A stretch of 23,976 nucleotides of DNA from Candidatus Latescibacterota bacterium (GTDB taxonomy: Bacteria; JAAXHH01): assembly GCA_022821935.1 (NCBI GenBank), contig JAJECR010000016.1, forward strand, positions 1 to 23,976. Reading direction: 5' to 3'. Position numbers and translations under genes: made by a program. Below the pieces are notes generated by a model, which was not told where the DNA came from, did no database searches, and worked only from the letters and a program-made list of their open reading frames with translations. Each line of letters starts with the position of its first letter. Within the stretch, counting starts at the first letter, position 1. This document shows, piece after piece, positions 7,679 to 14,805 of the stretch.

Positions 7679-8332
7679 TCAGGCGGATTCGCGAAGTACC
7701 CGGATGCCTTCCGCGACGCCGTCCGGATGCTTGAACACGGCTGTGGCCGCCACCAGGATGTTCACACCCGCCGACACGACGGCCGGCGCGGTGTCGGCGT
7801 TCACGCCGCCGTCTACCTCCAGGTCGCAGGCTATTTTCCGGTCTGTTATGGTCTCGCGGACTCGCCGGATTTTCGGCAGCACGGACTCGATGAACCGCTG
7901 TCCCGAGAACCCCGGGTTGACGGACATGACCAGGACCAGGTCAAGATCGTCGATGATCCCGTCGAGGACCTGGGCGGGCGTGGCCGGATTCAGGGCGACT
8001 CCGGCCTGCTTTCCCCGCTCCCGGACGGACTCGATCACGCGGTGAAGGTGGACCGTGTTCTCCTGGTGCACGATGATCACGTCCGCCCCGGCGTCCATGA
8101 ACGCCCCGGCGTACCGGTCCGACTCCTCGATCATCAGGTGGGCTTCCAGCGGCAGGTCAGTCAGCGAATCGATGGCCTCGACGATGAAGGGCCCCATGGA
8201 TATATTGGGAACGAACCGGCCATCCATCACGTCGATATGAATCCGGTCCGCGCCCGCGCGTTCCACGGCCCGTACTTCTTCGGCCAGGCGGGTGAAGTCC
8301 GCGGACAGGATGGATGGCGCGATCTGGATCAT
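7679..8332 (-). CDS. rpe: Ribulose-phosphate 3-epimerase
   Basis: Interconverts ribulose 5-phosphate and xylulose 5-phosphate in the cytosolic pentose phosphate pathway. It has 217 residues, the normal length of this TIM-barrel enzyme. Conserved features are IAPSILSADF at the N-terminus (Ser near residue 7), HIDVMDGRFVPN (metal-binding His32 and Asp34), EAHLMIE (His65), VNPGFSGQ, and LEVDGGVN (metal-binding Asp near 173). The start codon overlaps the stop of the 6-phosphogluconate dehydrogenase gene by ATGA (8329-8332), and the Shine-Dalgarno GGAGG lies within that gene's end, so translation is probably coupled. It is the last gene of the leftward operon and takes the ribulose 5-phosphate made by its upstream neighbour. 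Confidence 0.96.
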   Translation of the reverse strand: MIQIAPSILSADFTRLAEEVRAVERAGADRIHIDVMDGRFVPNISMGPFIVEAIDSLTDLPLEAHLMIEESDRYAGAFMDAGADVIIVHQENTVHLHRVIESVRERGKQAGVALNPATPAQVLDGIIDDLDLVLVMSVNPGFSGQRFIESVLPKIRRVRETITDRKIACDLEVDGGVNADTAPAVVSAGVNILVAATAVFKHPDGVAEGIRVLRESA

Positions 8333-9387
8333 GATCCTCCCCCGATTTTCTTCTGTTCCACGTGGCCGCCGAACTGGTGGCGCAGGGCCGATAGCACCCG
8401 CATGGCGTAGGAGTTTTCCTGCCGCGACTGGAACCGCGTGAAAAGCGAGGCCGTGAGCACGTGGGCGGGCACGTCTTCCTCGATGGCCGTCTGCACCGTC
8501 CAGCGTCCTTCCCCCGAGTCTTGGACGTACCCGGAATAGGCGGACAGGTCCCGATCCTCTCGCAGGGCGATTTCAAGGAGATCCAGCAGCCAGGAACTGA
8601 CCACGCTTCCGTGTCGCCAGACCTCGGCGATGTCGTGCAGATCCAGGTCGTAGCGATGGCGCGGATCCACGCGGTCGGAACCGGACTCGCGCAGGATTTC
8701 CAGCCCCTCGGCGAAGGCCTGCATCATGCCGTATTCGATCCCGTTGTGGATCATCTTGACGAAGTGCCCCGCGCCGGCCGGACCCACGTGCACGTAGCCT
8801 TTCGTCGCCGTCGATCCGGGCGCGCCGCTCGAATCGGTATGGTCGCGGGCATCCGAACCTGACGCGTTGCAGGCATCCGAACCTGATACGTCGCCTCCCT
8901 GTACCGCGCCGCCGTTCCCGGGGCAGGGGGCCAGCGTCTCGAACAGCGGGTCCAGGCGTTCGACGATCTCCGCGGGGCCCCCTATGGTCATGCAATAACC
9001 TCTCTCGAGGCCCCATACGCCGCCGCTGGTGCCCACGTCGATGTAATGCAGATCCCCGGAAGCCAGTTTTTCCGCGCGGGCGACATCGTCCTTGAACCAG
9101 GTGTTCCCGCCATCGATGACGGTGTCGCCCGGAGACAGCAGGCAGGCCAGTTCGCCAATGGCCTTTTCCGTGGCGTCGCCGGCCGGCACCATGACCCAGA
9201 CCGTGCGAGGCGCTTCGAGACCAGCCACGAGATCATCCAGTGTATCAGATCCGGTGGCCCCCGCCTTTACCGCCTCGCCGACTGCTTCGCTGTCGCGGTC
9301 AAACACGATGACTTCGTGGCCGCCCCGCAACAGCCGCCGGGTCATGTTGCCGCCCATCCGGCCGAGTCCGACCATGCCCAGCTGCAT
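8329..9387 (-). CDS. gnd: 6-phosphogluconate dehydrogenase, decarboxylating, short NAD-type
   Basis: Oxidatively decarboxylates 6-phosphogluconate to ribulose 5-phosphate. It is 352 residues long, whereas short-type enzymes are near 300; the excess includes a Gly/Ser/Asp-rich stretch at about 160-195. Visible motifs: QLGMVGLGRMG (Rossmann GxGxxG), VIVFDRD at the end of strand 2 (the acidic residue favours NAD over NADP), GGNTWFKDD, DVGTSGGVWG, and GAGHFVKMIHNGIEYG (catalytic Lys with Asn). The ATG at 9387 has GGAGG 5 bases upstream. The gene overlaps rpe by 4 bases. The extra stretch, encoded by a 24-bp repeat, sits in the connection just before GYVHVGPAGAGHF, between the nucleotide-binding and helical domains, so it probably forms a surface loop and leaves the active site intact. 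Confidence 0.92.
   Translation of the reverse strand: MQLGMVGLGRMGGNMTRRLLRGGHEVIVFDRDSEAVGEAVKAGATGSDTLDDLVAGLEAPRTVWVMVPAGDATEKAIGELACLLSPGDTVIDGGNTWFKDDVARAEKLASGDLHYIDVGTSGGVWGLERGYCMTIGGPAEIVERLDPLFETLAPCPGNGGAVQGGDVSGSDACNASGSDARDHTDSSGAPGSTATKGYVHVGPAGAGHFVKMIHNGIEYGMMQAFAEGLEILRESGSDRVDPRHRYDLDLHDIAEVWRHGSVVSSWLLDLLEIALREDRDLSAYSGYVQDSGEGRWTVQTAIEEDVPAHVLTASLFTRFQSRQENSYAMRVLSALRHQFGGHVEQKKIGGGS
8849..8891. repeat. 24-bp direct repeat within gnd
   Basis: Two near-identical 19-base copies, at 8849-8867 and 8873-8891, begin GCATCCGAACCTGA and differ at two bases, with a 24-bp period. They encode the 8-residue repeats SGSDACNA and SGSDARDH in the low-complexity insert of the dehydrogenase. 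The period is a multiple of three, so the frame is kept. Confidence 0.75.
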
Positions 9388-9409
9388 GCATTCCTCCGCG
9401 GATGCCGGT

Positions 9410-9493
9410 GAACACGCGACCGGCCAGGAGACGCCGGCGAACGCGACCGGCCAGGAGACGCCGGCGAACGCGCATCCGGCCAGGGGATACCGG
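9410..9493. repeat. 27-bp tandem repeat, three copies, in the gnd/tal spacer
   Basis: Copies lie at 9410-9438 (with a 2-base insertion), 9439-9465 (27 bases) and 9466-9493 (diverged). The first two are otherwise identical. Each unit contains CCGGCCAGG and, in copies 1 and 2, ends in GACGCCGGC, so CCGGC and GCCGG arms can fold into a small hairpin with an 8-base loop. The array fills most of the 134 bases between the tal stop and the gnd start and would be present in the operon mRNA. Confidence 0.85.
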
Positions 9494-9521
9494 TTTCCCT
9501 GGTCGCGATGCCGGCCGGAAA

Positions 9522-10649
9522 CTAGGCCGGCTGCAATCGTTTCTGTTCGATGGCGTCTATCAGTTTCACAAAGGGGTCCACGAATTTCTTCACCCCTTCA
9601 TCGACGAGTTGGTCCGCGACCCGGCGCATCGAAATCCCGGCGCGCTCGACGTTGGCCATGACCGCCCTGGCTTCGCCGATTTCCGCCTCCAGGGTATCGG
9701 AGAGGCGCCCGTGATCGCGGAAGGCGTTCAGCGTTTCATCGGGCAGCGTATTGATGGTGTCCCTGCCGATCAGCTCTTCCACGTACAACACGTCGCGGTA
9801 GTCCGGGTTCTTGGTACTCGTGCTGGCCCACAAAAGCCGCTGGGCCTTGGCGCCCCTGCCGGCCAGCGTCTTCCAGCGCGGCGTCGCGTACAGCGTCTTG
9901 TACCGTTGGTAGGCCGTCTTTCCGTTGGCGATTGCGGTTTTTCCGACCAGATCCATGAGTCTGGCACGTTCCGCCGGATCGGCTGATTGCGCCGCACGTT
10001 CCGCCAGCAAGGCGTCGACCAGCGTGTCTATCCGGCTGATAAAGAAACTGGCCACGCTCGCGATCCCGCTGATCCGCCTTCCGGCCGCGTGCCGGTCCTC
10101 CAGGCCGCCGATAAAGGCTTCGGCCACCTCCGCGTATACTTCCCCGGAAAACAGCAGCGTCACATTGACGTTCAGTCCCTCGCCGATCAACTGCCGTATG
10201 GCCGGAATCCCCGCCCTGGTCGCCGGCACCTTGATCATGACGTTCCCGCGGTCCACGGCCTTCCACAGCCGTCTGGCCTCCGCGATGGTGCCGGCGGTGT
10301 CGTACGCCAGTTCCGGGGACACCTCCAGGCTCACGTAACCGTCGGCGCCGTCGGTGGAGTCATAGACCGGGGCCAGCTGATCGGCGGCCTCCCGTATATC
10401 CGAAATCGCCAGCGCCTCATAGATCTCCACAGCGCTCCGGCCCTGCGCCGCCATATGCCCGATGTCGGCGTCATAGTCCGTGCTGCCGGTGATGGCTTTC
10501 TCGAAAATGGCCGGATTCGAGGTCATGCCTTTCAATCCGTCTTCCTCGATCAGTCTCCTCAACCGGCCCGAAGAGATCAGGTCGCGGCTGATGTTGTCCA
10601 GCCAGAAGCTCTGGCCATGTCGTGCGAGCTGAATGAGCGGATTAGCCAT
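9522..10649 (-). CDS. tal: Transaldolase, long type
   Basis: Transfers a dihydroxyacetone unit between sugar phosphates in the non-oxidative pentose phosphate pathway. At 375 residues it belongs to the long single-domain type found in actinobacteria and cyanobacteria rather than the ~317-residue enterobacterial type. Motifs: LKGMTSNPAIFEKAI (residues 39-53), the family N-terminal signature; GYVSLEVSPELAYD; and NVMIKVPAT with the Schiff-base Lys near residue 140. Later segments SVASFFISRID and LLWASTSTKNPDYRD also fit. The ATG at 10649 is preceded by AAAGGA. The quinone oxidoreductase gene ends 26 bases upstream, and the gnd gene follows after the 27-bp repeat spacer. In this operon it supplies the rearrangement step beside gnd and rpe. 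Confidence 0.94.
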   Translation of the reverse strand: MANPLIQLARHGQSFWLDNISRDLISSGRLRRLIEEDGLKGMTSNPAIFEKAITGSTDYDADIGHMAAQGRSAVEIYEALAISDIREAADQLAPVYDSTDGADGYVSLEVSPELAYDTAGTIAEARRLWKAVDRGNVMIKVPATRAGIPAIRQLIGEGLNVNVTLLFSGEVYAEVAEAFIGGLEDRHAAGRRISGIASVASFFISRIDTLVDALLAERAAQSADPAERARLMDLVGKTAIANGKTAYQRYKTLYATPRWKTLAGRGAKAQRLLWASTSTKNPDYRDVLYVEELIGRDTINTLPDETLNAFRDHGRLSDTLEAEIGEARAVMANVERAGISMRRVADQLVDEGVKKFVDPFVKLIDAIEQKRLQPA

Positions 10650-10675
10650 TGCGGGTTCCTTTATGCACCGGGGAG

Positions 10676-11638
10676 TCAGGGAATCAGGACGATTTTACCA
10701 TAAGCGCCCGGTTCCATCACGGCGACATGGCCCCCGGCCGCGTCGGCCAGGGGAAACTCCGTTCCCACTACCGGGTTGAGCGTTCCGTTTTCCAGTCCGG
10801 CGTGCAACCCGGCGTGGATGGCGGCGAGGTCCTCCGGCGAGGCCAGCAGCAGGACCATGCCCAGGATGCTCGCGTCACGCGCCATGGCGTCCCGGGGGTT
10901 GATCTCGATGACGCCGCGGTTGCCTATGACGACCACTCGCCCGCCATAGGCCAGCATGTTCAGGTCCTTGTCCAGGTTGACGTTGGCCAGCATTTCCATG
11001 ATCACGTCGACACCCAGGCCGCCGGTGAGATCCATGATCTGTTCAGTGTACCCGGCGTCATGGTGGTTGACCACATAATGGGCGCCCTGTTCGGCCACCA
11101 GGGCCGCGCCCTGCTCCGAACCGGCAGTGCCGATGACCGTCATGCCGGCGGCCCGTGCGAGCTGTACGGCCGCGATGCCCACGCCGCCGCTGGCGCCGTG
11201 GACGAGAACCGTCTCGCCCGACCGGCCTTCCGCGCGCTGGAAGAGGCCGCGCCAGGCCGTCGCGTAAGGGATGTATACCCCCGCGCCCTGCTTGAAGGAA
11301 ACATTATCGGGCAGCGGTTGCACCTGGCTCGCGGAGCACAGGGCGTGGGACGCGTATGAGCCGGTAAGCGTACCGGCCAGATACACGCGGTCGCCCACAG
11401 AGACATGGGCCGTTTCGTCGCCGACGGCGGCGACGGTACCGGCGCCGTCCATGCCCGGCGTGAAGGGCAGGTCGGGTTTCATGGCATAGGTCCCCGCGCG
11501 GATATAGGTGTCCACCGGGTTCACGCCGGCGGCCCGTATGTCCACCAGGATCTGCCCGCCGCCTACCTGGAGGTCCGCGCAGGTTTCGAGCTTCATTACG
11601 CCCGGTTCGCCGAACTCGTGAATTCTTATTGCTTCCAT
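10676..11638 (-). CDS. Zinc-free NAD(P)H:quinone oxidoreductase-like MDR protein
   Basis: A medium-chain dehydrogenase/reductase of the zeta-crystallin/quinone oxidoreductase branch, 320 residues. It is predicted to reduce quinones or other electrophilic carbonyls with NADPH in the cytosol. Motifs: GVNPVDTYIRAGTY (residues 37-50), PGMDGAGTVAAVG, GDRVYLAG, then the nucleotide-binding segment VLVHGASGGVGIAAVQLARA (about 144-163) with the AxxGxxG pattern of this family. No structural-zinc Cys cluster is seen. The ATG at 11638 has GAGGAG 6 bases upstream. It lies 40 bases after the M20 peptidase gene and 26 bases before tal. Its position in a pentose-phosphate operon suggests a link to NADPH balance or redox stress, but that is inference. 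Confidence 0.88.
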   Translation of the reverse strand: MEAIRIHEFGEPGVMKLETCADLQVGGGQILVDIRAAGVNPVDTYIRAGTYAMKPDLPFTPGMDGAGTVAAVGDETAHVSVGDRVYLAGTLTGSYASHALCSASQVQPLPDNVSFKQGAGVYIPYATAWRGLFQRAEGRSGETVLVHGASGGVGIAAVQLARAAGMTVIGTAGSEQGAALVAEQGAHYVVNHHDAGYTEQIMDLTGGLGVDVIMEMLANVNLDKDLNMLAYGGRVVVIGNRGVIEINPRDAMARDASILGMVLLLASPEDLAAIHAGLHAGLENGTLNPVVGTEFPLADAAGGHVAVMEPGAYGKIVLIP

Positions 11639-11678
11639 AAACGTCTCCTCAATTCGGAATCAACCGTAGTATTTCCCT

Positions 11679-12992
11679 TCAACCACAGAGTTTTTCGATC
11701 ACTTCGTAGAGCATCCGCGGACCCCGTTCCATGTTTTCCACGGAGATGCGCTCGTCGTTGCCGTGGATTCGGCGGAGATCATCGTCGACCAGCAGAAATG
11801 GCATGAAGCCGTAGCAATGAATCCCCAGGTCGCGGAAGTAGTGGCTGTCCGTGAAGCCTGAGAGCATGTTCGGTACGACCTCCACATCGGCATGGTACCG
11901 GGAGACGACCTCCCTCACGGCGTCCACGAGGAGTGAATCGAAGGGTGACGACGAATTGCCGAAGTTCAGGATCGTCTCCATCTCGATCCTGTCGTCGTCG
12001 ACCACCCTTTTCAACTCCCGGACGAAGTCTTCCGGCCTTTCCCCCGGCAGCAGCCTGCAATCCAGCTCGGCTGTCGCCGCCTGAGGTATGATATTGATTT
12101 TATCGCTGCCCTGCAACATGGTTATCGAGATGGTGTTCCGAAGCATCGCCGCATGATGCTGGTTCCGGAGCAGATCGGCGAGGAACCCCCTGTCCCGAAC
12201 GGACTCGCGGATGCGTTCGAAGCGTTTGCGATATCCGTCTTTCTGCAGATGCGCGATGCCTTCGAAGTAGCATGCGGCCGCGTCCGTCACCTTGACCGGC
12301 GGCGTGAATTTCATGATCGCGTTAAGGGCCCGGATGAGCCGGTTCACGGCGGAATGCGGCTTGGGACGGGAACCATGGCCGGGTTCGCCGCGGGCGACCA
12401 GGCGTATCCAGCAGGGGGATTTCTCGGTGATGTCGATGGAATAGACGGCCTTGCCGTTCTCAAGGCGTCCTTTGCCGCTTTCGTTTATCAGGAATTCCGC
12501 GTCCGAGACGAGCTCGGGACGGTTATGGGTAATCCACCGGGCTCCGGCCGATCCGCCGGCCTCCTCATCGGCGGTGACCAGAAAAATCACGTCCCGCTTC
12601 AGTGGAAAGCGATTGCGGTGCAGCGCGAGGAACACCACCAGCTCCGCGATACCCATGTTCTTCATGTCGAGGGCGCCCCGCCCCCAGACGTAGCCGTCCC
12701 GGACCACGCCTCCGAATGGGTCGACCGTCCAGTATGCGCTGTCGGCGGGAACCACGTCGCTGTGGCTCAGCAGCACCACGGGCCGCTTTGAACCGTCCCC
12801 TTCCAGCCTCGCGTAGAGATTGGAACGTCCCGGGGCGGATTCGTAAACCTGGCAATCGATGCCCTCTTCAGAGAGGATGCGGCTGAGGAAGGTGGTTGCG
12901 CGATCTTCGTTGCCGGGGGGATTCGTCGTGTCGATTCGCAGGTATTCGCTCAGCAGCTGTACGGCTTCCCGTCCCAACGCGTTCCAGTCCAA
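11679..12992 (-). CDS. M20 family zinc peptidase/deacylase
   Basis: A di-zinc metallohydrolase of the M20 (ArgE/DapE/carboxypeptidase) clan, 437 residues. It is predicted to cleave a peptide or N-acyl amide bond in the cytosol, with no signal peptide seen. Metal and catalytic residues: His in LLSHSDVVP (about 95-103), Asp in WGRGALDMKN, the Glu pair in TADEEAGG, Glu in INESGKG, and the C-terminal His in FTDSHYFRDLG. The dimerisation (lid) domain includes ARGEPGHGSRP. It starts at TTG only 4 bases after the ROK gene stop, so translational coupling is likely; no good upstream ATG exists. Length and motifs resemble the broad M20 carboxypeptidase group more than the ~380-residue ArgE, so assigning it as the missing acetylornithine deacetylase is not justified. 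Confidence 0.88.
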   Translation of the reverse strand: MDWNALGREAVQLLSEYLRIDTTNPPGNEDRATTFLSRILSEEGIDCQVYESAPGRSNLYARLEGDGSKRPVVLLSHSDVVPADSAYWTVDPFGGVVRDGYVWGRGALDMKNMGIAELVVFLALHRNRFPLKRDVIFLVTADEEAGGSAGARWITHNRPELVSDAEFLINESGKGRLENGKAVYSIDITEKSPCWIRLVARGEPGHGSRPKPHSAVNRLIRALNAIMKFTPPVKVTDAAACYFEGIAHLQKDGYRKRFERIRESVRDRGFLADLLRNQHHAAMLRNTISITMLQGSDKINIIPQAATAELDCRLLPGERPEDFVRELKRVVDDDRIEMETILNFGNSSSPFDSLLVDAVREVVSRYHADVEVVPNMLSGFTDSHYFRDLGIHCYGFMPFLLVDDDLRRIHGNDERISVENMERGPRMLYEVIEKLCG

Positions 12993-12996
12993 TGAC

Positions 12997-14004
12997 CTAC
13001 ACGCTCCCTTCGGCCCGCATGGCTTGAGCCGCCTGTCTGATCACGGCGATGGCGGCGAGGTCGCCCACGGCGTCTCCCAGTCCGGCGGGCACGACCTGCA
13101 CGGTGTCGTAGACCCGTAGCCAGGTTTCGCGCCTGAGGTAGTTTCGAATGGGTTCCAACAGCAAATCCCCGGCCTTGACCAGGATGGTGCCGATGATGAT
13201 GATCTCCGGGTTCAGGATGTTCACGATGTTTCCCAGGCCAACGGCCATGTAACGGGCCGTCTCGTCCACGATTTCCCGCGCGCAGGGATCGTCTTTCCTG
13301 GCCGCCGCCATGACGGTTTCCGCCGTGATGCGTTCCAGGACGCCGTCCGCCAGTTCAAACATGAGCGAACCGGGGGCCGTTCGCACCTTTTCCCGTGCCC
13401 GCCTGGCGATCGACGGCCCCGAACACAGGGATTCCAGGCAGCCGCGCCTGCCGCATCCGCAGGCCGGTCCGTCCTTGACGATGGTCATGTGCCCCACTTC
13501 GCCGGCCGTGTCGTTCGGACCGCGGTAGAGCCTGCCGTCGAGTATGATGCCGCCGCCTATACCGGTGCTCATGGTCATGTACACCATGTGGCGATAGCCC
13601 CGGCCGGCCCCGAAGGACCATTCCGCCAGGGCGCCGGCGTTGGCGTCGTTCTCAACGAAGGCCGGCAGCGACAGCGCGCTTTCGAGCCACGCCTTCAGCG
13701 GCACCTCCTCCCAGCCCGGCAGGTTGGGCGGCGCATAGACCACGCCCGTTTCGGTGTCCAGGGGACCGCCGCAACTGACGCCCACGCCGGCCACGTCCGC
13801 GGTGGCGAGCGAAGCGCGTGCCATGACTTCGCGGGACATGTCCACCAGGGACGCGACCACCGCTTCCGGCCCCCGCCCGGCCTCTGTCGGCCTACGGACC
13901 TTGTGCAGGATGTTTCCCTTCCAGTCGGCGACGACCGCGGCCAGCTTGGTGCCGCCGATGTCAAGACCTAACAGGTACGGGTCGTTCCGATCCGGCTGGG
14001 GCAT
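12997..14004 (-). CDS. ROK family sugar kinase (glucokinase-like)
   Basis: Predicted cytosolic ATP-dependent hexose kinase of 335 residues, no DNA-binding domain, so an enzyme rather than a ROK repressor. The phosphate-binding motif LGLDIGGTK is at 12-20. GVGVSCGGP and FVENDANAGALAEW carry the sugar-site and catalytic Asp. The ROK zinc motif runs from GEVGH (His near 169) through ACGCGRRGCLE with three Cys. This pattern fits ROK glucokinase or N-acylhexosamine kinase; it cannot be narrowed. It is the first gene of the leftward operon. The ATG at 14004 has no clear Shine-Dalgarno. A glucokinase here would make glucose 6-phosphate for the pentose phosphate enzymes downstream. Confidence 0.9.
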   Translation of the reverse strand: MPQPDRNDPYLLGLDIGGTKLAAVVADWKGNILHKVRRPTEAGRGPEAVVASLVDMSREVMARASLATADVAGVGVSCGGPLDTETGVVYAPPNLPGWEEVPLKAWLESALSLPAFVENDANAGALAEWSFGAGRGYRHMVYMTMSTGIGGGIILDGRLYRGPNDTAGEVGHMTIVKDGPACGCGRRGCLESLCSGPSIARRAREKVRTAPGSLMFELADGVLERITAETVMAAARKDDPCAREIVDETARYMAVGLGNIVNILNPEIIIIGTILVKAGDLLLEPIRNYLRRETWLRVYDTVQVVPAGLGDAVGDLAAIAVIRQAAQAMRAEGSV

Positions 14005-14074
14005 AGTCTAAAGGTCAGCGCATGAATCCCGGGGCTTCGCAGGCGCTTTTCGGCTTTCAGGGAAGCACGCCTTA

Positions 14075-14102
14075 ATTATAGCCCGCGGACGGCTCGTGTC
14101 AA
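14075..14102 (-). promoter_or_regulatory. Near-consensus sigma70 promoter of the ROK/pentose-phosphate operon
   Basis: On the minus strand TTGACA (14102-14097) and TATAAT (14080-14075) are perfect consensus hexamers separated by 16 bp. Transcription would start near 14068, giving a leader of about 64 bases before the ROK kinase ATG. This is the strongest promoter-like sequence in the window and fits a constitutive operon. Confidence 0.75.
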
Positions 14103-14149
14103 CTGCTTTCAACCGGGCCGAGACGCCGTTCCGCGCAGCCAAAAACTGA

Positions 14150-14179
14150 TTGACAGCGACCGTCCGGTCCGGGCATTTT
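14150..14179 (+). promoter_or_regulatory. Candidate promoter of the heme/ctaB gene group
   Basis: TTGACA (14150-14155) is perfect. CATTTT (14174-14179), 18 bp downstream, is a weak -10. A start near 14186 would leave a GC-rich leader of about 108 bases before the first gene. It lies back to back with the ROK operon promoter, about 50 bp away. Confidence 0.4.
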
Positions 14180-14294
14180 GGCAGGAGTTAGAAGGCCGCT
14201 TCCCGGCATGGGCGGCCCTGAACCTCGGCACGCGGGTCCGCGGCCGGTCGAAGGTCCACCCGGGGCCCGCCCGGGAATGGGAGGAGGACGGCGT

Positions 14295-14795
14295 ATGTTG
14301 TTGGATACCAAGATTCTGTGGATGTGGCTCCATGTACTGGGCGTCGTACTGTGGGCAGGCGGGTTCTTCTACGTCCTGGTCGCGCTTACCCCGGCGCTCC
14401 GGTCGGGCAGGGCGTCGGAGGAACGCGTGGAAATCATGCGCAGGACCGGCGCCATATTCCGGCGGGTTTCCTGGACGGCGATCATCATCCTGGTCGTGAG
14501 CGGTTCGTTCAGTCTGTATAACCGGATCATGGACGGAGTGGCCGCCCGGGCGATGTCGTCCCAGCCGGAACTCTACCCGCTGCTTCCACCGGGGTACGAA
14601 GCCCTGATGACCGTCAAGCTGCTGATCGTGATCGCATTGATCGTACATCACGCGGTCAGGCTCCTTGAACCCCGGGTCCTCGAAGACGGCAGCATCGGAT
14701 TCAAGTCCAGGGCGTCGGGCATCGTGGGCGCCGTGCTCTTCGCGGCGGCGGTGCTGCTTGGCCTGGTGCTGCTGACCATGAACGTCTCTGTCTGA
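14295..14795 (+). CDS. CopD-like four-helix integral membrane protein
   Basis: A 166-residue inner-membrane protein with about four hydrophobic helices (roughly residues 8-30, 50-72, 97-118, 135-160). The ATG at 14295 is chosen because GGAGGAGG lies 7 bases upstream; the open frame upstream is Pro/Gly-rich leader sequence. Helix 1 reads WMWLHVLGVVLWAGGFFY and helix 3 ends in IVHHAVR. Histidines placed this way near membrane faces are typical of heme- or copper-handling proteins of the CopD and HemJ type. My best match is the CopD/DUF2269-like group, but I cannot name the family with certainty. The next gene, heme O synthase, begins 10 bases downstream and a DUF420 gene follows, so a role in heme/copper delivery to cytochrome oxidase is a reasonable inference. 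Confidence 0.7.
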   Translation: MLLDTKILWMWLHVLGVVLWAGGFFYVLVALTPALRSGRASEERVEIMRRTGAIFRRVSWTAIIILVVSGSFSLYNRIMDGVAARAMSSQPELYPLLPPGYEALMTVKLLIVIALIVHHAVRLLEPRVLEDGSIGFKSRASGIVGAVLFAAAVLLGLVLLTMNVSV

Positions 14796-14805
14796 GCCCG
14801 CGGCC

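Noticed and set aside
7669..7680. 12-bp perfect palindrome GATCCCGGGATC as a bidirectional terminator
   Set aside because: It has no loop or T-tract and overlaps the rpe stop; probably chance.
9410..9493. CRISPR array
   Set aside because: Units are contiguous with no unique spacers and no cas genes are nearby.
11679..12992. argE (acetylornithine deacetylase) to complete the arginine pathway
   Set aside because: Length and motifs fit the broad M20 group, and it is coupled to a sugar kinase rather than arg genes.
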